This document shows, in pieces, positions 1-6,205 of a stretch of DNA of 9,691 nucleotides. The notes under the pieces are model-generated. The model did no database searches and was not told where the DNA came from. It saw nothing but the letters and a program-made list of their open reading frames with translations. A program made the position numbers and the translations under genes. The stretch comes from an uncultured Clostridia bacterium (lineage in GTDB: Bacteria; Bacillota; Clostridia; UMGS1883), in assembly GCA_947624455.1 (NCBI GenBank), contig CANQKL010000053.1, forward strand, positions 1 to 9,691, in the 5' to 3' direction. The first letter of the stretch is position 1; each line of letters opens with the position of its first letter.

Positions 1-143
1 AGGCTCATGCCGTTTACCGCCTTGACCGGAGTGAAGCTGGCGGCGGTGGATACAGGCTCGTCGAAGCCGTTGTAGCGGTAATCCGCCGAGGCCCTAAGTC
101 CCAGGCTCAGCAACAGCGCCAGAATAACGATCGTTTTTTTCAT
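1..143 (-). CDS. Secreted protein, N-terminal fragment (probable NHL/beta-propeller protein)
   Basis: Only the first 47 codons are in the window; the gene continues past position 1. The product starts MKKTIVILALLLSLGL and has a Sec signal peptide of about 20 residues ending in ASA, followed by DYRYNGFDEPVSTAASF. A clear ribosome binding site (AAAGGAG) lies 6-7 bases before the ATG at 143. The start is 5 bp after the stop of the upstream permease, so it is the fourth gene of the operon. The segment after the signal peptide (a Tyr-rich stretch, then 'PVKAVNG') resembles the N-terminus of secreted NHL-repeat proteins that commonly follow this type of ABC transporter in Firmicutes. That family call is inference from memory and context; no propeller blade is visible here. 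The gene itself is well supported. Confidence 0.8.
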   Translation of the reverse strand, partial: MKKTIVILALLLSLGLRASADYRYNGFDEPVSTAASFTPVKAVNGMS

Positions 144-148
144 AGCCA

Positions 149-1012
149 TCACTCCTTTATACCGGCGTGGGCCATAGTTTCCATAATGCTGGACTGGGTC
201 ACAAGGAACAGCAGCACCGGAGGTATAAACATTATGAGGCTTGCCGCGGCGGCCACACCGGCCCGGGCGATGCCCCCGGCCTGTATCTGGGCCAGGGCCG
301 TGGGGAAAAGCTTAAGGCTTTCTTTGTATATGAAGTTGCCGCCGGTCATGCCCCACATACCCTGAAAAGCGAAAATTATCATGGTGAGCCACGCGGGCTT
401 TACGTTGGGCATAACTATGTGCCAAAAGATCTTAAACTCGTTCATTCCATCTATTCGGGCGGCCTCTATTATGGAGTCGTTTATTCCCTCCATGAACTGC
501 TTCATAAGAAAGAGTCCCATGGTTGAGGCCACCGAGGGCAGGATAAGGGCCCAATAGGTGTTTATCATGTGGAGCTTGGCCATGATTATGTACTGGGCAA
601 GTCCCAGCACGCCGCCTGTGAACAGCAGCGCCACAGTTACCAGCTTAAACAGCAGCTTCCTCCCGGGGAAGTCTATCTTGGCCAGCGGATAAGCCGCCAT
701 GGAGGCGATGAACACATTGCCCAAGGTGCCGACCACGCTGACAAAGACGCTATTGAAGATGTAGCGGGAAAAGGGTACCCAAAGGTTATTTGTAAGCTGG
801 CCTATCAGCCTGAAATTCTTGAGAGTGGGGTTGACCACCATGAACCGGGGAGGGAACACGAACAGCTCCTCCATTGGCTTGAAGGCCTGGACTACTGTGT
901 AGACCACCGGCAAGGCCATAAACGCGCCCAAAAGCGCCAGAAAGGTAAACAGTATTATATTGCCGCCCAAGGAGCGGTTGACCTTTTTCGTCTTTTTTAC
1001 TTTAGCTTTCAT
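149..1012 (-). CDS. Carbohydrate ABC transporter permease (MalG/AraQ type)
   Basis: A 287-residue inner component of a CUT1-family sugar importer. It shows a Lys-rich cytoplasmic N-terminus, a first membrane segment at about residues 18-43, further segments at about 85-108, 122-145, 153-172, 207-223 and 250-272, and the hallmark EAA loop beginning EAARIDGM at residue 183 and ending IVMP near 202, which docks onto the ATPase. The length is normal for MalG-type permeases. The ATG at 1012 has the ribosome binding site GAGGTG about 7 bases upstream. It starts 11 bp after the stop of the partner permease and ends 5 bp before the next gene, so it belongs to the minus-strand operon. Substrate cannot be read from the sequence; an oligosaccharide is likely from the family and from the carbohydrate-binding modules on the operon's binding protein. 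Confidence 0.93.
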   Translation of the reverse strand: MKAKVKKTKKVNRSLGGNIILFTFLALLGAFMALPVVYTVVQAFKPMEELFVFPPRFMVVNPTLKNFRLIGQLTNNLWVPFSRYIFNSVFVSVVGTLGNVFIASMAAYPLAKIDFPGRKLLFKLVTVALLFTGGVLGLAQYIIMAKLHMINTYWALILPSVASTMGLFLMKQFMEGINDSIIEAARIDGMNEFKIFWHIVMPNVKPAWLTMIIFAFQGMWGMTGGNFIYKESLKLFPTALAQIQAGGIARAGVAAAASLIMFIPPVLLFLVTQSSIMETMAHAGIKE

Positions 1013-1023
1013 TTTCCCTCACC

Positions 1024-1989
1024 TCAATCCTTTTCCATCAATAAGGAGGTTATAAGCTTGTTCATTATCAGCATTACCACCAGCAGTATCGCCGACAGAG
1101 CGCAGGCGTATCCCATGTCGTAGCGCACAGTGCCGTAATCATGGATATGGGTCATTATGGTGTGGCCCGCGTAATTGGTGCTTGGGAAGCCGCAAAGGGC
1201 AATGGATATATTACCCACCGCGAAGGAGGAGGATATCTGCATTACCGCGGCAAACAGCATTTGCCTTTTCATCGAGGGTACGGTAATGTATATCAGTTCC
1301 TGGAAACGGTTGCGTATGCCGTCGATGGCCCCGGCCTCGTAGATAGTGGGGTCAATGGTCTTGAAGCCCGCGCCCAGAGCCAGGAAGCCCGCGCCCAGAC
1401 TCAGCCAAAGCTGAACGATGATGAGGGCTATCATGATGTATTTTTCATCAGTGAACCATTTTATTGGCTCCTTTATGATCCCAAGATCCATAAAGGTCAT
1501 AAGGAAGGAGTTCACCAGTCCGTACTGATCGTCGGAGAATATGTACTGCCAAATCATGTACAGGTTGCCCGACAGAGACGGAGCGTAGAACACCAGCGTC
1601 ATAAAGGTTCGCCAGAACCTTGGCAGATCGTTGATGAGCCAGGCCAGGACAAAGCAGAGAATATAGCTGATGGGGCCGGTTATAAAAGCGAAGATGATAG
1701 TGTTCTTGACCGCCAGCAAAAATATCTCGTCGTTTAGGAAAATGGAAATGTAGTTGCTCAGCCCCACAAAGGTGGGCGGCTCAAGCATATTGAAGTAGGT
1801 GAAGCCCAGCACTATGGACGCTATGACAGGTATTACGGTAAAAATCGTGAAAAGTATGAAATACGGGGCCAGCATGGCGTAGCTGATCTTATTTTGCAGT
1901 ATTCTGGTCTTAAGGCTCTTGGTCTGCTTCACCGGCTTTGGGAAAAACACCCGAAAGGCCCAGTTCAGCTTCTCCTTCAGCTTACTCAT
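1024..1989 (-). CDS. Carbohydrate ABC transporter permease (MalF/UgpA type)
   Basis: A 321-residue permease from the chosen start MSKLKEKLNW. It has a basic cytoplasmic N-terminus of about 35 residues, a first membrane segment near residues 38-62, several more hydrophobic segments, and the EAA loop 'EAGAIDGIRN...ITVP' at about residues 218-238. The length fits MalF-like permeases without the large periplasmic insert. Two adjacent ATGs exist (1992 and 1989). GGAGGTGA at 2002-1995 lies 2 or 5 bases before them, so 1989 has the better spacing, but 1992 is possible. A longer frame back to 2016 exists and is unlikely, because it has no better binding site and runs further into the upstream gene. 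The start overlaps the end of the binding-protein gene by 8 bp, suggesting translational coupling. It pairs with the MalG-type permease to form the channel. Confidence 0.92.
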   Translation of the reverse strand: MSKLKEKLNWAFRVFFPKPVKQTKSLKTRILQNKISYAMLAPYFILFTIFTVIPVIASIVLGFTYFNMLEPPTFVGLSNYISIFLNDEIFLLAVKNTIIFAFITGPISYILCFVLAWLINDLPRFWRTFMTLVFYAPSLSGNLYMIWQYIFSDDQYGLVNSFLMTFMDLGIIKEPIKWFTDEKYIMIALIIVQLWLSLGAGFLALGAGFKTIDPTIYEAGAIDGIRNRFQELIYITVPSMKRQMLFAAVMQISSSFAVGNISIALCGFPSTNYAGHTIMTHIHDYGTVRYDMGYACALSAILLVVMLIMNKLITSLLMEKD

Positions 1990-4693
1990 CATCTTCACCT
2001 CCCACCGGCAGACCAAATTCGGCCCGCTTCTTAGTTATCTCATAATTTATCATTTCATTCTGCTCGCCCAGGGCTTTGCGCACGGACTCGCCGTTGTAGA
2101 CCACGCTGCGGAAGCCGTTCTGTATGGCCCGGGCGGTGTAGTAGCTGCCGGGTATCTGGGGAATCCCCTTGACCCCGCTCTGGGCAAGCTGGAGATTCGC
2201 CAGCTGCTCCTCAGGCCAGGGCAGCATGGGCAGCACCTCTTTATTTGCCGGAGTAAAACGGGCGCTGGCGCCCAGCAGGCCCTCGGTCTCCATGGCGTAA
2301 CGGGCTTTGACCTCGTCGCTGCTCCACCAGTCCATGAAATCCCAGGCCGCCTCGGGGTCCTTTGCGGACTTGAGCATTATGGTGCCGGTCACTGCCGCGG
2401 CTTGGCTGCGATCCAGTCCCGCGTCCGTTTTGGTGGCGGGGATGGGCGTCATGGCCCAGCGGCCGCTAATCTCGGGGGCGGCGGCAACGAGCTGGTTGTA
2501 CATCTGATAGGGCTGGATGGACATAACTAACTCGCCGCTGCGGAACCGAGAGTAGAAATCCGTCTTGACCTCAAAGCCGTAATTTCGGTAAAGGGCCGTA
2601 TAGGTATCCATGGCCTTGACGGCCTCCTCGCTGTCCAGCATGGCCCGGGTCTGCTTTTCGTTATAGTAAGAGCCGCCGTTCTGGAACAGGAGCGTCGGGA
2701 ACAGATCCATGGTGGTTATCTGAAGGTTGTTGCGCTGGATAATGGGCAGTATGGCATAAAAATCGTCCCAGGTGTTCGGCGCGCTGATGCCAAGGCTGGC
2801 GAAAACGTCGGTTCTGTAAAACAGCATATCAAAAACCTGGGTGTCGGGCAGGGCGTACACCCCGCCGTTCAGGCGGAAAGGCTCCACCGCCGAGGGATAG
2901 AAGCGTTTTTCCACGTCGGAATAGGTATCAAACACGCTCAGATCCTGAAGCGCGCCGCGAAGGGCGAAATTCACAGGCTGATCCTCGGCCACCAGCAGCG
3001 CAACATCTGGCCCTGTTCCGGCCAGAGTGGCCTCTATAAGGCTGCCCTGCACCAGCTCCAGATCCACCTGTATTCCGGTTTTCGGGGTAAAGCTTTCGTT
3101 TATGAGATCCTTTAACACCTGCGCCTGGTCGCGGCCGGCTCCGCTGAGCCAGACCTTGACGCTGCCGCCGCTGCTGACGGCCCCGGCGCTGTCGTCAAAG
3201 GAAGCGAAAAAGCGCCTTATGCTGTACAGCGCCCGGCTAAAGAAGCCCGCTCCCGCTTTTGGGGTCTTTACGTCGGGAGAGCGGAAATAGAGGTAATCCA
3301 ACTGGAGCTTCTGCTCCTGCATATCTATCATCCAAGTGCCAAGAGCGCTGATGTTGTTTTTAAAGGCGGAAAGACGGGCCGGTATCTCCTCGGGATTTTC
3401 GCAGAGCAGATCGAGCTGCACCGACAGAGTGTCCACCGCCGACGTGGCGCTGCCCTTCCCTCCGGTCACTTGCTGGATGCTGTCAAGCTCGGCCTTGAGC
3501 CGGTCACGGTTACGTACCAGCGTCTCCTCAAGACCGTCTATCTTTTCACTGAGGAAGAAATCAGTGTAGCTGTCGGGTTCGGTGCCGGTTATCATAATTA
3601 TTTTTAGGTATAAGTCGTTCAGCTCTTGAACGCACTGATCCACGCGGCGCAGGCTGTCGGCCAAAGGACCCATGGAGACCTGCGCCCGCAGCTCGTGTCT
3701 GCCCTTTTCCAGATAAATCCGGCATGGCTGACCCTCCGCATCGGTTATCTCCCCCATCTGCCACTCGTCGTCATAGCTGAAGGTGCGCCCCGCCATTTCC
3801 TGAAAGAGCAGTCCCCCGTCGATATAAAAGTCACGGCAGTTGAAAAGGCCGTCCTTGTAGTTCTGGCGGAACTTGTAGCCCAGACAGTAGCAGCCGCTTT
3901 CGGGGATATCGAACTCCCAGCTCATCCACTGACCGGCGCTTTTCCACATATCGCCCCCGCCGGTGTTTACTCGTATTTTTGCCGGATCGTTCTTTCCGCC
4001 GTCAGAGCTTTCAGTGGCCAAGTTCACCCTGTCGTAGGTAGGGTAAAGCATAGAGGTGGACTTAAGGGCGGCGTTCTCGGCCTGAATTTTGACGAGCCGA
4101 CCGCTGGACGCCTTTTTATCCTTGCCCTTGTATTCGCTGTAGGCCGGAGCATCTTCCGCCGGGCTGAGAGTCACGCCCAAAAGGGAGAACTCCGCCCCGT
4201 TCGAGGCGACGGTCACGGTGTTTTCTCCCTGCTTTAGATAAAATTTGTAGGGGCCGTTGTAATAACCCGAGGTACTTTGGAGCGGCTGGGTCTGTTCAGT
4301 ATATACCGGCTCCTGACGGGGAGCGCGCTCGTTACCGTTCTCGTCGGTGGTTATGGGGCCTTCGTCCTTATGCACCCGGGCCAGCTCGATCTCGGCCGCC
4401 TCGTCAAAGGGATATTCGCCGTTTATCATAAGCCCCGTAAGGATAGAGCGGTTGGTGTTTTGTGTGGCGGCATAGCTGAGGCTGATATTGTACAACCCAT
4501 CGGCGTCCACGTTCACCGTATAGTCCGCCTGTCCCAATCCCATAAGATTTTGACCGCGAACCGACGTCTCAGTTCTGCCGACGGGCATATTTTGATATCG
4601 CGTCAGGTACGAATCGTAGCTTTCCGCCTGAACAGAAAACGCCGCCAATGCCATAATAAGGGCTGTCGCGGCGGTAATTATGCCTTTTTTCAT
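1982..4693 (-). CDS. Secreted substrate-binding protein fused to N-terminal carbohydrate-binding-like modules
   Basis: A 903-residue protein, about twice the length of an ordinary sugar-binding protein. Residues 1-23 are a Sec signal peptide ending SVQA-ES, with no lipobox cysteine. Residues ~24-178 form a beta-rich module ('YYNGPYKFYLKQGENTVTV'). Residues ~198-368 form a second, CBM6/35-like beta-sandwich opening with 'VKIQAENA'. Residues ~375-500 are helical and partly coiled-coil. Residues ~511-890 are a family-1 extracellular solute-binding domain, with 'SVKVWLSGAG', 'GTGPDVALLV', 'VYALPDTQVFDMLFYRTD', 'APNTWDDF' and 'GTIMLKSAKDPEAAWDFMDWW'. The ATG at 4693 is chosen because it opens the signal peptide and follows AAAGGAG; the frame is open to 4918 but that part has no binding site and lies upstream of the promoter. 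First gene of the operon. The fusion suggests capture of polymeric or wall-associated glycans; the ligand is unknown. Confidence 0.9.
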   Translation of the reverse strand: MKKGIITAATALIMALAAFSVQAESYDSYLTRYQNMPVGRTETSVRGQNLMGLGQADYTVNVDADGLYNISLSYAATQNTNRSILTGLMINGEYPFDEAAEIELARVHKDEGPITTDENGNERAPRQEPVYTEQTQPLQSTSGYYNGPYKFYLKQGENTVTVASNGAEFSLLGVTLSPAEDAPAYSEYKGKDKKASSGRLVKIQAENAALKSTSMLYPTYDRVNLATESSDGGKNDPAKIRVNTGGGDMWKSAGQWMSWEFDIPESGCYCLGYKFRQNYKDGLFNCRDFYIDGGLLFQEMAGRTFSYDDEWQMGEITDAEGQPCRIYLEKGRHELRAQVSMGPLADSLRRVDQCVQELNDLYLKIIMITGTEPDSYTDFFLSEKIDGLEETLVRNRDRLKAELDSIQQVTGGKGSATSAVDTLSVQLDLLCENPEEIPARLSAFKNNISALGTWMIDMQEQKLQLDYLYFRSPDVKTPKAGAGFFSRALYSIRRFFASFDDSAGAVSSGGSVKVWLSGAGRDQAQVLKDLINESFTPKTGIQVDLELVQGSLIEATLAGTGPDVALLVAEDQPVNFALRGALQDLSVFDTYSDVEKRFYPSAVEPFRLNGGVYALPDTQVFDMLFYRTDVFASLGISAPNTWDDFYAILPIIQRNNLQITTMDLFPTLLFQNGGSYYNEKQTRAMLDSEEAVKAMDTYTALYRNYGFEVKTDFYSRFRSGELVMSIQPYQMYNQLVAAAPEISGRWAMTPIPATKTDAGLDRSQAAAVTGTIMLKSAKDPEAAWDFMDWWSSDEVKARYAMETEGLLGASARFTPANKEVLPMLPWPEEQLANLQLAQSGVKGIPQIPGSYYTARAIQNGFRSVVYNGESVRKALGEQNEMINYEITKKRAEFGLPVGGEDDE

Positions 4694-4741
4694 TTCGCCT
4701 CTCTCCTTTTGCGCCATTAAAATAACTTTTTCCCTATTTTT

Positions 4742-4770
4742 AGTATATCGTAAAATCACGCTTTTTTCAA
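4742..4770 (-). promoter_or_regulatory. Sigma-A promoter of the sugar-uptake operon
   Basis: On the minus strand the sequence reads TTGAAA (4770-4765), a 17-base spacer, then TATACT (4747-4742). Both hexamers match the sigma-A consensus in 5 of 6 positions with ideal spacing. Transcription would begin near 4735, giving a leader of about 40 bases before the ATG at 4693. No obvious operator or catabolite-response element was recognised next to it. Confidence 0.8.
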
Positions 4771-4926
4771 TAAACAAACCTTGCTGAAATACCCTGTGTT
4801 GTTGCCGAAATTCACGCTGGCGAAAAGGCCCGCGCCCGTCCGGAAGCGGCTCTGTATAACGCCGAAAAAGCGCCGCGCTCCGGCGGCGGAAATAAAAAAA
4901 TTTTGAGCCGCGCCACATTATTGCTC
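4771..4926. other. GC-rich intergenic stretch without a gene
   Basis: No supported gene. It contains a short GC hairpin, CGCCG (4871-4875) / CGGCG (4881-4885), followed by an A-run then TTTT (about 4890-4904). It is not a convincing terminator in either direction, because no T-run directly follows the stem. A 53-codon minus-strand frame crosses the stretch but has no start codon or ribosome binding site. Confidence 0.5.
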
Positions 4927-4955
4927 TTGCAAAATGAGGGCCGGTGTGATAGACT
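4927..4955 (+). promoter_or_regulatory. Candidate promoter for the HTH-like gene
   Basis: TTGCAA (4927-4932), a 17-base spacer, and TAGACT (4950-4955), preceded by TG one base upstream (4947-4948) as in extended -10 promoters. Each hexamer matches the consensus in 4 of 6 positions. The predicted start near 4962 falls within the left arm of the 11-bp inverted repeat, which would suit a regulated promoter. This is a prediction only. Confidence 0.45.
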
Positions 4956-5024
4956 AATACTAATTCTCAATAGAAAGATGACTCCCGGCGACTAATGTCA
5001 CTTTTTATGAAGGATTAGTATTAG
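4954..5024. repeat. Widely spaced perfect 11-bp inverted repeat
   Basis: CTAATACTAAT at 4954-4964 is matched exactly by its reverse complement ATTAGTATTAG at 5014-5024, 49 bases apart. A partial third copy (GACTAAT, 4990-4996) repeats the left arm's 4952-4958 in direct orientation. The left arm overlaps the end of a candidate -10 box. The arms could be operator sites for a dimeric regulator, the ends of a small element, or a long-loop RNA stem. The sequence alone does not decide between these. Confidence 0.6.
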
Positions 5025-5057
5025 GCAATACCGCACAGAAACTGTGTCCGTACTGCC
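5024..5057 (+). promoter_or_regulatory. Hairpin in the leader of the HTH-like gene
   Basis: GGCAATAC (5024-5031) pairs with GTACTGCC (5050-5057) with one mismatch. Inside it CACAG (5034-5038) pairs with CTGTG (5042-5046) around an AAA loop. The result is a compact stem of about 12 pairs with a small internal loop, ending about 30 bases before the ATG at 5088. If transcribed from the candidate promoter at 4927-4955 it would lie in the 5' leader. It could affect translation or RNA stability, or be a DNA-binding dyad. Confidence 0.5.
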
Positions 5058-5087
5058 ATAAATATTAAGCTGACGGTGGCCGCGAAC

Positions 5088-5477
5088 ATGGCTCCTCTTA
5101 ATACGTATGACAATATCAGTAAAATGCTCCTCCATATGGACGCATCCTTTTCCGAGCACCTGTTTTTACTCATCGACAGGAGCGGTATGACCGACGCTCA
5201 AGTTTATAAAAAGGCCAATATCGACCGGAGGCTGTTTGCCAAGATCCGCTCAAATCCCCATTACAGGCCCCGCAAGGTCACGGCGGTGGCCTTTGCTCTG
5301 GCGCTGGAGTTGGATCTTGACTCAACCCGCGATCTTCTCGGGCGGGCGGGCTACGCTCTCAGCCACAGCAGCAAGTTCGATATAATAATCGAGTATTTTA
5401 TCACAAACAAAAATTACGATATTTTTGAAATAAACGAGGTTCTATTTGCCTTCGACCAGCCGTTGATAGGGGCGTGA
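5088..5477 (+). CDS. Stand-alone HTH-like protein (C-terminal module of macrodomain-HTH proteins)
   Basis: A 129-residue protein from the ATG at 5088; a GTG at 5076 would add four residues. The ribosome binding site is weak either way (GGTGG, 8 bases before the ATG), and an in-frame stop at 5022 limits the frame upstream. The core runs from 'DASFSEHLFLLIDRSGMTD' through 'ANIDRRLFAKIRSN', an XRE-like helix-turn-helix with a recognition-helix pattern, then 'RPRKVTAVAFALALELDL', 'DLLGRAGYALSHSSKFDII' and the C-terminal 'EINEVLFAFDQPLIGA'. From memory, this block is found in Firmicutes as the C-terminal part of macrodomain (ADP-ribose-processing) proteins and as a separate gene beside VWA proteins. 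Here there is no macrodomain upstream, and a VWA remnant follows at 5587. DNA or RNA binding is likely but unproven; its partner is unknown. Confidence 0.85.
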   Translation: MAPLNTYDNISKMLLHMDASFSEHLFLLIDRSGMTDAQVYKKANIDRRLFAKIRSNPHYRPRKVTAVAFALALELDLDSTRDLLGRAGYALSHSSKFDIIIEYFITNKNYDIFEINEVLFAFDQPLIGA

Positions 5478-5480
5478 TTT

Positions 5481-5513
5481 GTCGCCCGGCAGGCGACCAC
5501 ATTCTCTCTTTCC
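5481..5513 (+). terminator. Weak intrinsic terminator after the HTH-like gene
   Basis: GTCGCC (5481-5486) and GGCGAC (5492-5497) form a perfect 6-bp GC-rich stem with a 5-base loop, starting three bases after the stop codon. A pyrimidine-rich tract (ATTCTCTCTTT) follows after a few bases, but the T-run is interrupted. Termination is plausible but probably partial. Confidence 0.4.
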
Positions 5514-5538
5514 CGCGCTATAATAATGGTGCGGGAAA
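5509..5538 (+). promoter_or_regulatory. TATAAT promoter box inside an 8-bp dyad (operator candidate)
   Basis: A perfect TATAAT lies at 5519-5524. It sits at the centre of a perfect inverted repeat, TTTCCCGC (5509-5516) and GCGGGAAA (5531-5538), 14 bases apart. The -35 position (5496-5501, ACCACA) is poor, so the promoter may need an activator or be weak. Transcription would begin near 5531, so the left arm would not be in the RNA. The dyad is therefore better explained as a protein-binding site than as an RNA hairpin. It controls the gene at 5587. Confidence 0.6.
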
Positions 5539-5586
5539 AGTTTTGCCCGTAAAAATACCGCTGCAAAAGAAAGAGAGGAGTCGAAA

Positions 5587-5814
5587 ATGAGAAAAAATCT
5601 TACGGAGGTCGTGTTCATCCTTGGAGCGAACATCAATGCCGGAGCCGTCGGCGAAAAAATGGGCATAGACAGGGACTGCTCCGTCACCTTCCACAGCGAC
5701 AGCGAGGGAACCCTGCTGAACTACTCGGTGGTCTGCGATGCGACCTCCCAGGTCCGCGCTGGAGAGCCGATCCAAAAAAGCTGGAAAAAAAGGATCGAAA
5801 AACGGGGAAAATGA
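5587..5814 (+). CDS. Internally deleted VWA-domain protein (75-residue remnant)
   Basis: The frame has an excellent ribosome binding site (GAGGAG, 5575-5580, 6 bases before the ATG) and an upstream TATAAT, so it can be expressed. Residues 1-12 (MRKNLTEVVFIL) match the start of Clostridia von Willebrand factor A proteins, which normally continue DRSGSM, the metal-binding MIDAS motif. Residues 13-75 instead match the end of that family: 'GANINAGAVGEKMGID', 'HSDSEGTLLNYSVV', 'EPIQKSWKKRIEKRGK'. The usual length is about 220 residues, so roughly 145 residues are missing in frame at about 5614-5625, including DxSxS and the TDG motif. It therefore cannot be a working VWA metal-binding protein and is best regarded as a decayed gene, though the open frame is intact. 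The family match is from memory of the family, not an alignment. A sequencing or assembly collapse is an alternative. Confidence 0.75.
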   Translation: MRKNLTEVVFILGANINAGAVGEKMGIDRDCSVTFHSDSEGTLLNYSVVCDATSQVRAGEPIQKSWKKRIEKRGK

Positions 5815-5917
5815 CCGCGTCAGCTATACGCTCAAAGGAAATTCCCCCGCCTCAATCGGTATGCAAAAAACTCGCTTTGTAACCTGGAGACACATGGCCG
5901 GTCGAAAAAATCGTGCA

Positions 5918-6025
5918 GAACAAACGAAAATCAGCTCTCGCAGGCGGCAGGCTTCGACTGCCGCCGAGAAAGCCCTCCCGACGGCGTACACAGGTACGCC
6001 GAGCGGTGATTTTCGTTCGTAGTTC
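5918..6025. repeat. Branched inverted-repeat structure (three-way-junction fold)
   Basis: An outer stem pairs AACGAAAATCA (5923-5933) exactly with TGATTTTCGTT (6007-6017). It is extended inward by GCTC (5934-5937)/GAGC (6001-6004) and outward by GAAC (5918-5921)/GTTC (6022-6025). Inside are two perfect hairpins: GGCGGCAG (5943-5950)/CTGCCGCC (5958-5965) with a 7-base loop, and CGGCGTAC (5982-5989)/GTACGCCG (5994-6001) with a 4-base loop; the last base of the second hairpin competes with the outer stem. The density of pairing is far above chance. It may be a structured RNA on either strand or a mobile or dispersed palindromic element. No known family is recognised. Confidence 0.7.
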
Positions 6026-6040
6026 AAGGGCATAAAAAAG

Positions 6041-6075
6041 AAAAACCGTCTTTTTCTTGTAAAAAGGCGGTTTTT
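6041..6075. terminator. Strong bidirectional intrinsic terminator
   Basis: AAAAACCGTCTTTTT (6041-6055) pairs with AAAAAGGCGGTTTTT (6061-6075) over 15 positions with a single G-U wobble and a 5-base loop (CTTGT). The stem is flanked by T-runs on both strands, so it can terminate transcription from the VWA side (plus) and from the catalase side (minus). Confidence 0.85.
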
Positions 6076-6127
6076 CCACATCAATTCACAGTTTTGATTT
6101 ATTGCCGTGTTTATCAATACATAAATT

Positions 6128-6149
6128 TGCCTTAACTTAAATTAAGGCA
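6128..6149. repeat. AT-rich 8-bp hairpin
   Basis: TGCCTTAA (6128-6135) and TTAAGGCA (6142-6149) form a perfect 8-bp inverted repeat around a 6-base loop. It sits between the terminator at 6041-6075 and the GC-rich hairpin at 6167-6198. Function is not evident; an operator or minor transcript-end structure is possible. Confidence 0.5.
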
Positions 6150-6155
6150 TTCAGC

Positions 6156-6198
6156 AAAAAAGGGGCCCCCGCAAAACGGCAAAGCCGATTTTGCGGGG
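6156..6198 (-). terminator. Probable terminator of the catalase gene
   Basis: CCCCGCAAAACGGC (6167-6180) pairs with GCCG-A-TTTTGCGGGG (6184-6198), a 14-bp stem with a single bulged A and an AAA loop. Read on the minus strand it is followed by GCCCC and then a run of six T residues (6161-6156). It lies about 110 bases downstream of the catalase stop codon. The T-run is not directly adjacent to the stem, so efficiency is uncertain. Confidence 0.55.
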
Positions 6199-6205
6199 AA
6201 AAGGA

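Noticed and set aside
4694..4918. Upstream extension of the binding-protein frame by 75 codons
   Set aside because: No ribosome binding site, it lies beyond the operon promoter, and the predicted residues are Arg/Phe-rich without similarity. The ATG at 4693 opens a clear signal peptide.
4760..4921. 53-codon minus-strand frame in the intergenic region
   Set aside because: It has no start codon, follows a stop directly and has no ribosome binding site, so there is no support for a gene.
4953..4971. Fur-box resemblance
   Set aside because: Roughly half of the positions of the 19-base Fur consensus match by eye, and no iron-related gene lies nearby.
5738..6022. 94-codon plus-strand frame overlapping the VWA remnant
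   Set aside because: It runs out of frame with the VWA remnant, has no ribosome binding site and has a composition typical of shadow frames.
5824..6117. 97-codon minus-strand frame
   Set aside because: It reads straight through the terminator and the branched palindrome; the internal ATG at 6033 has no ribosome binding site.
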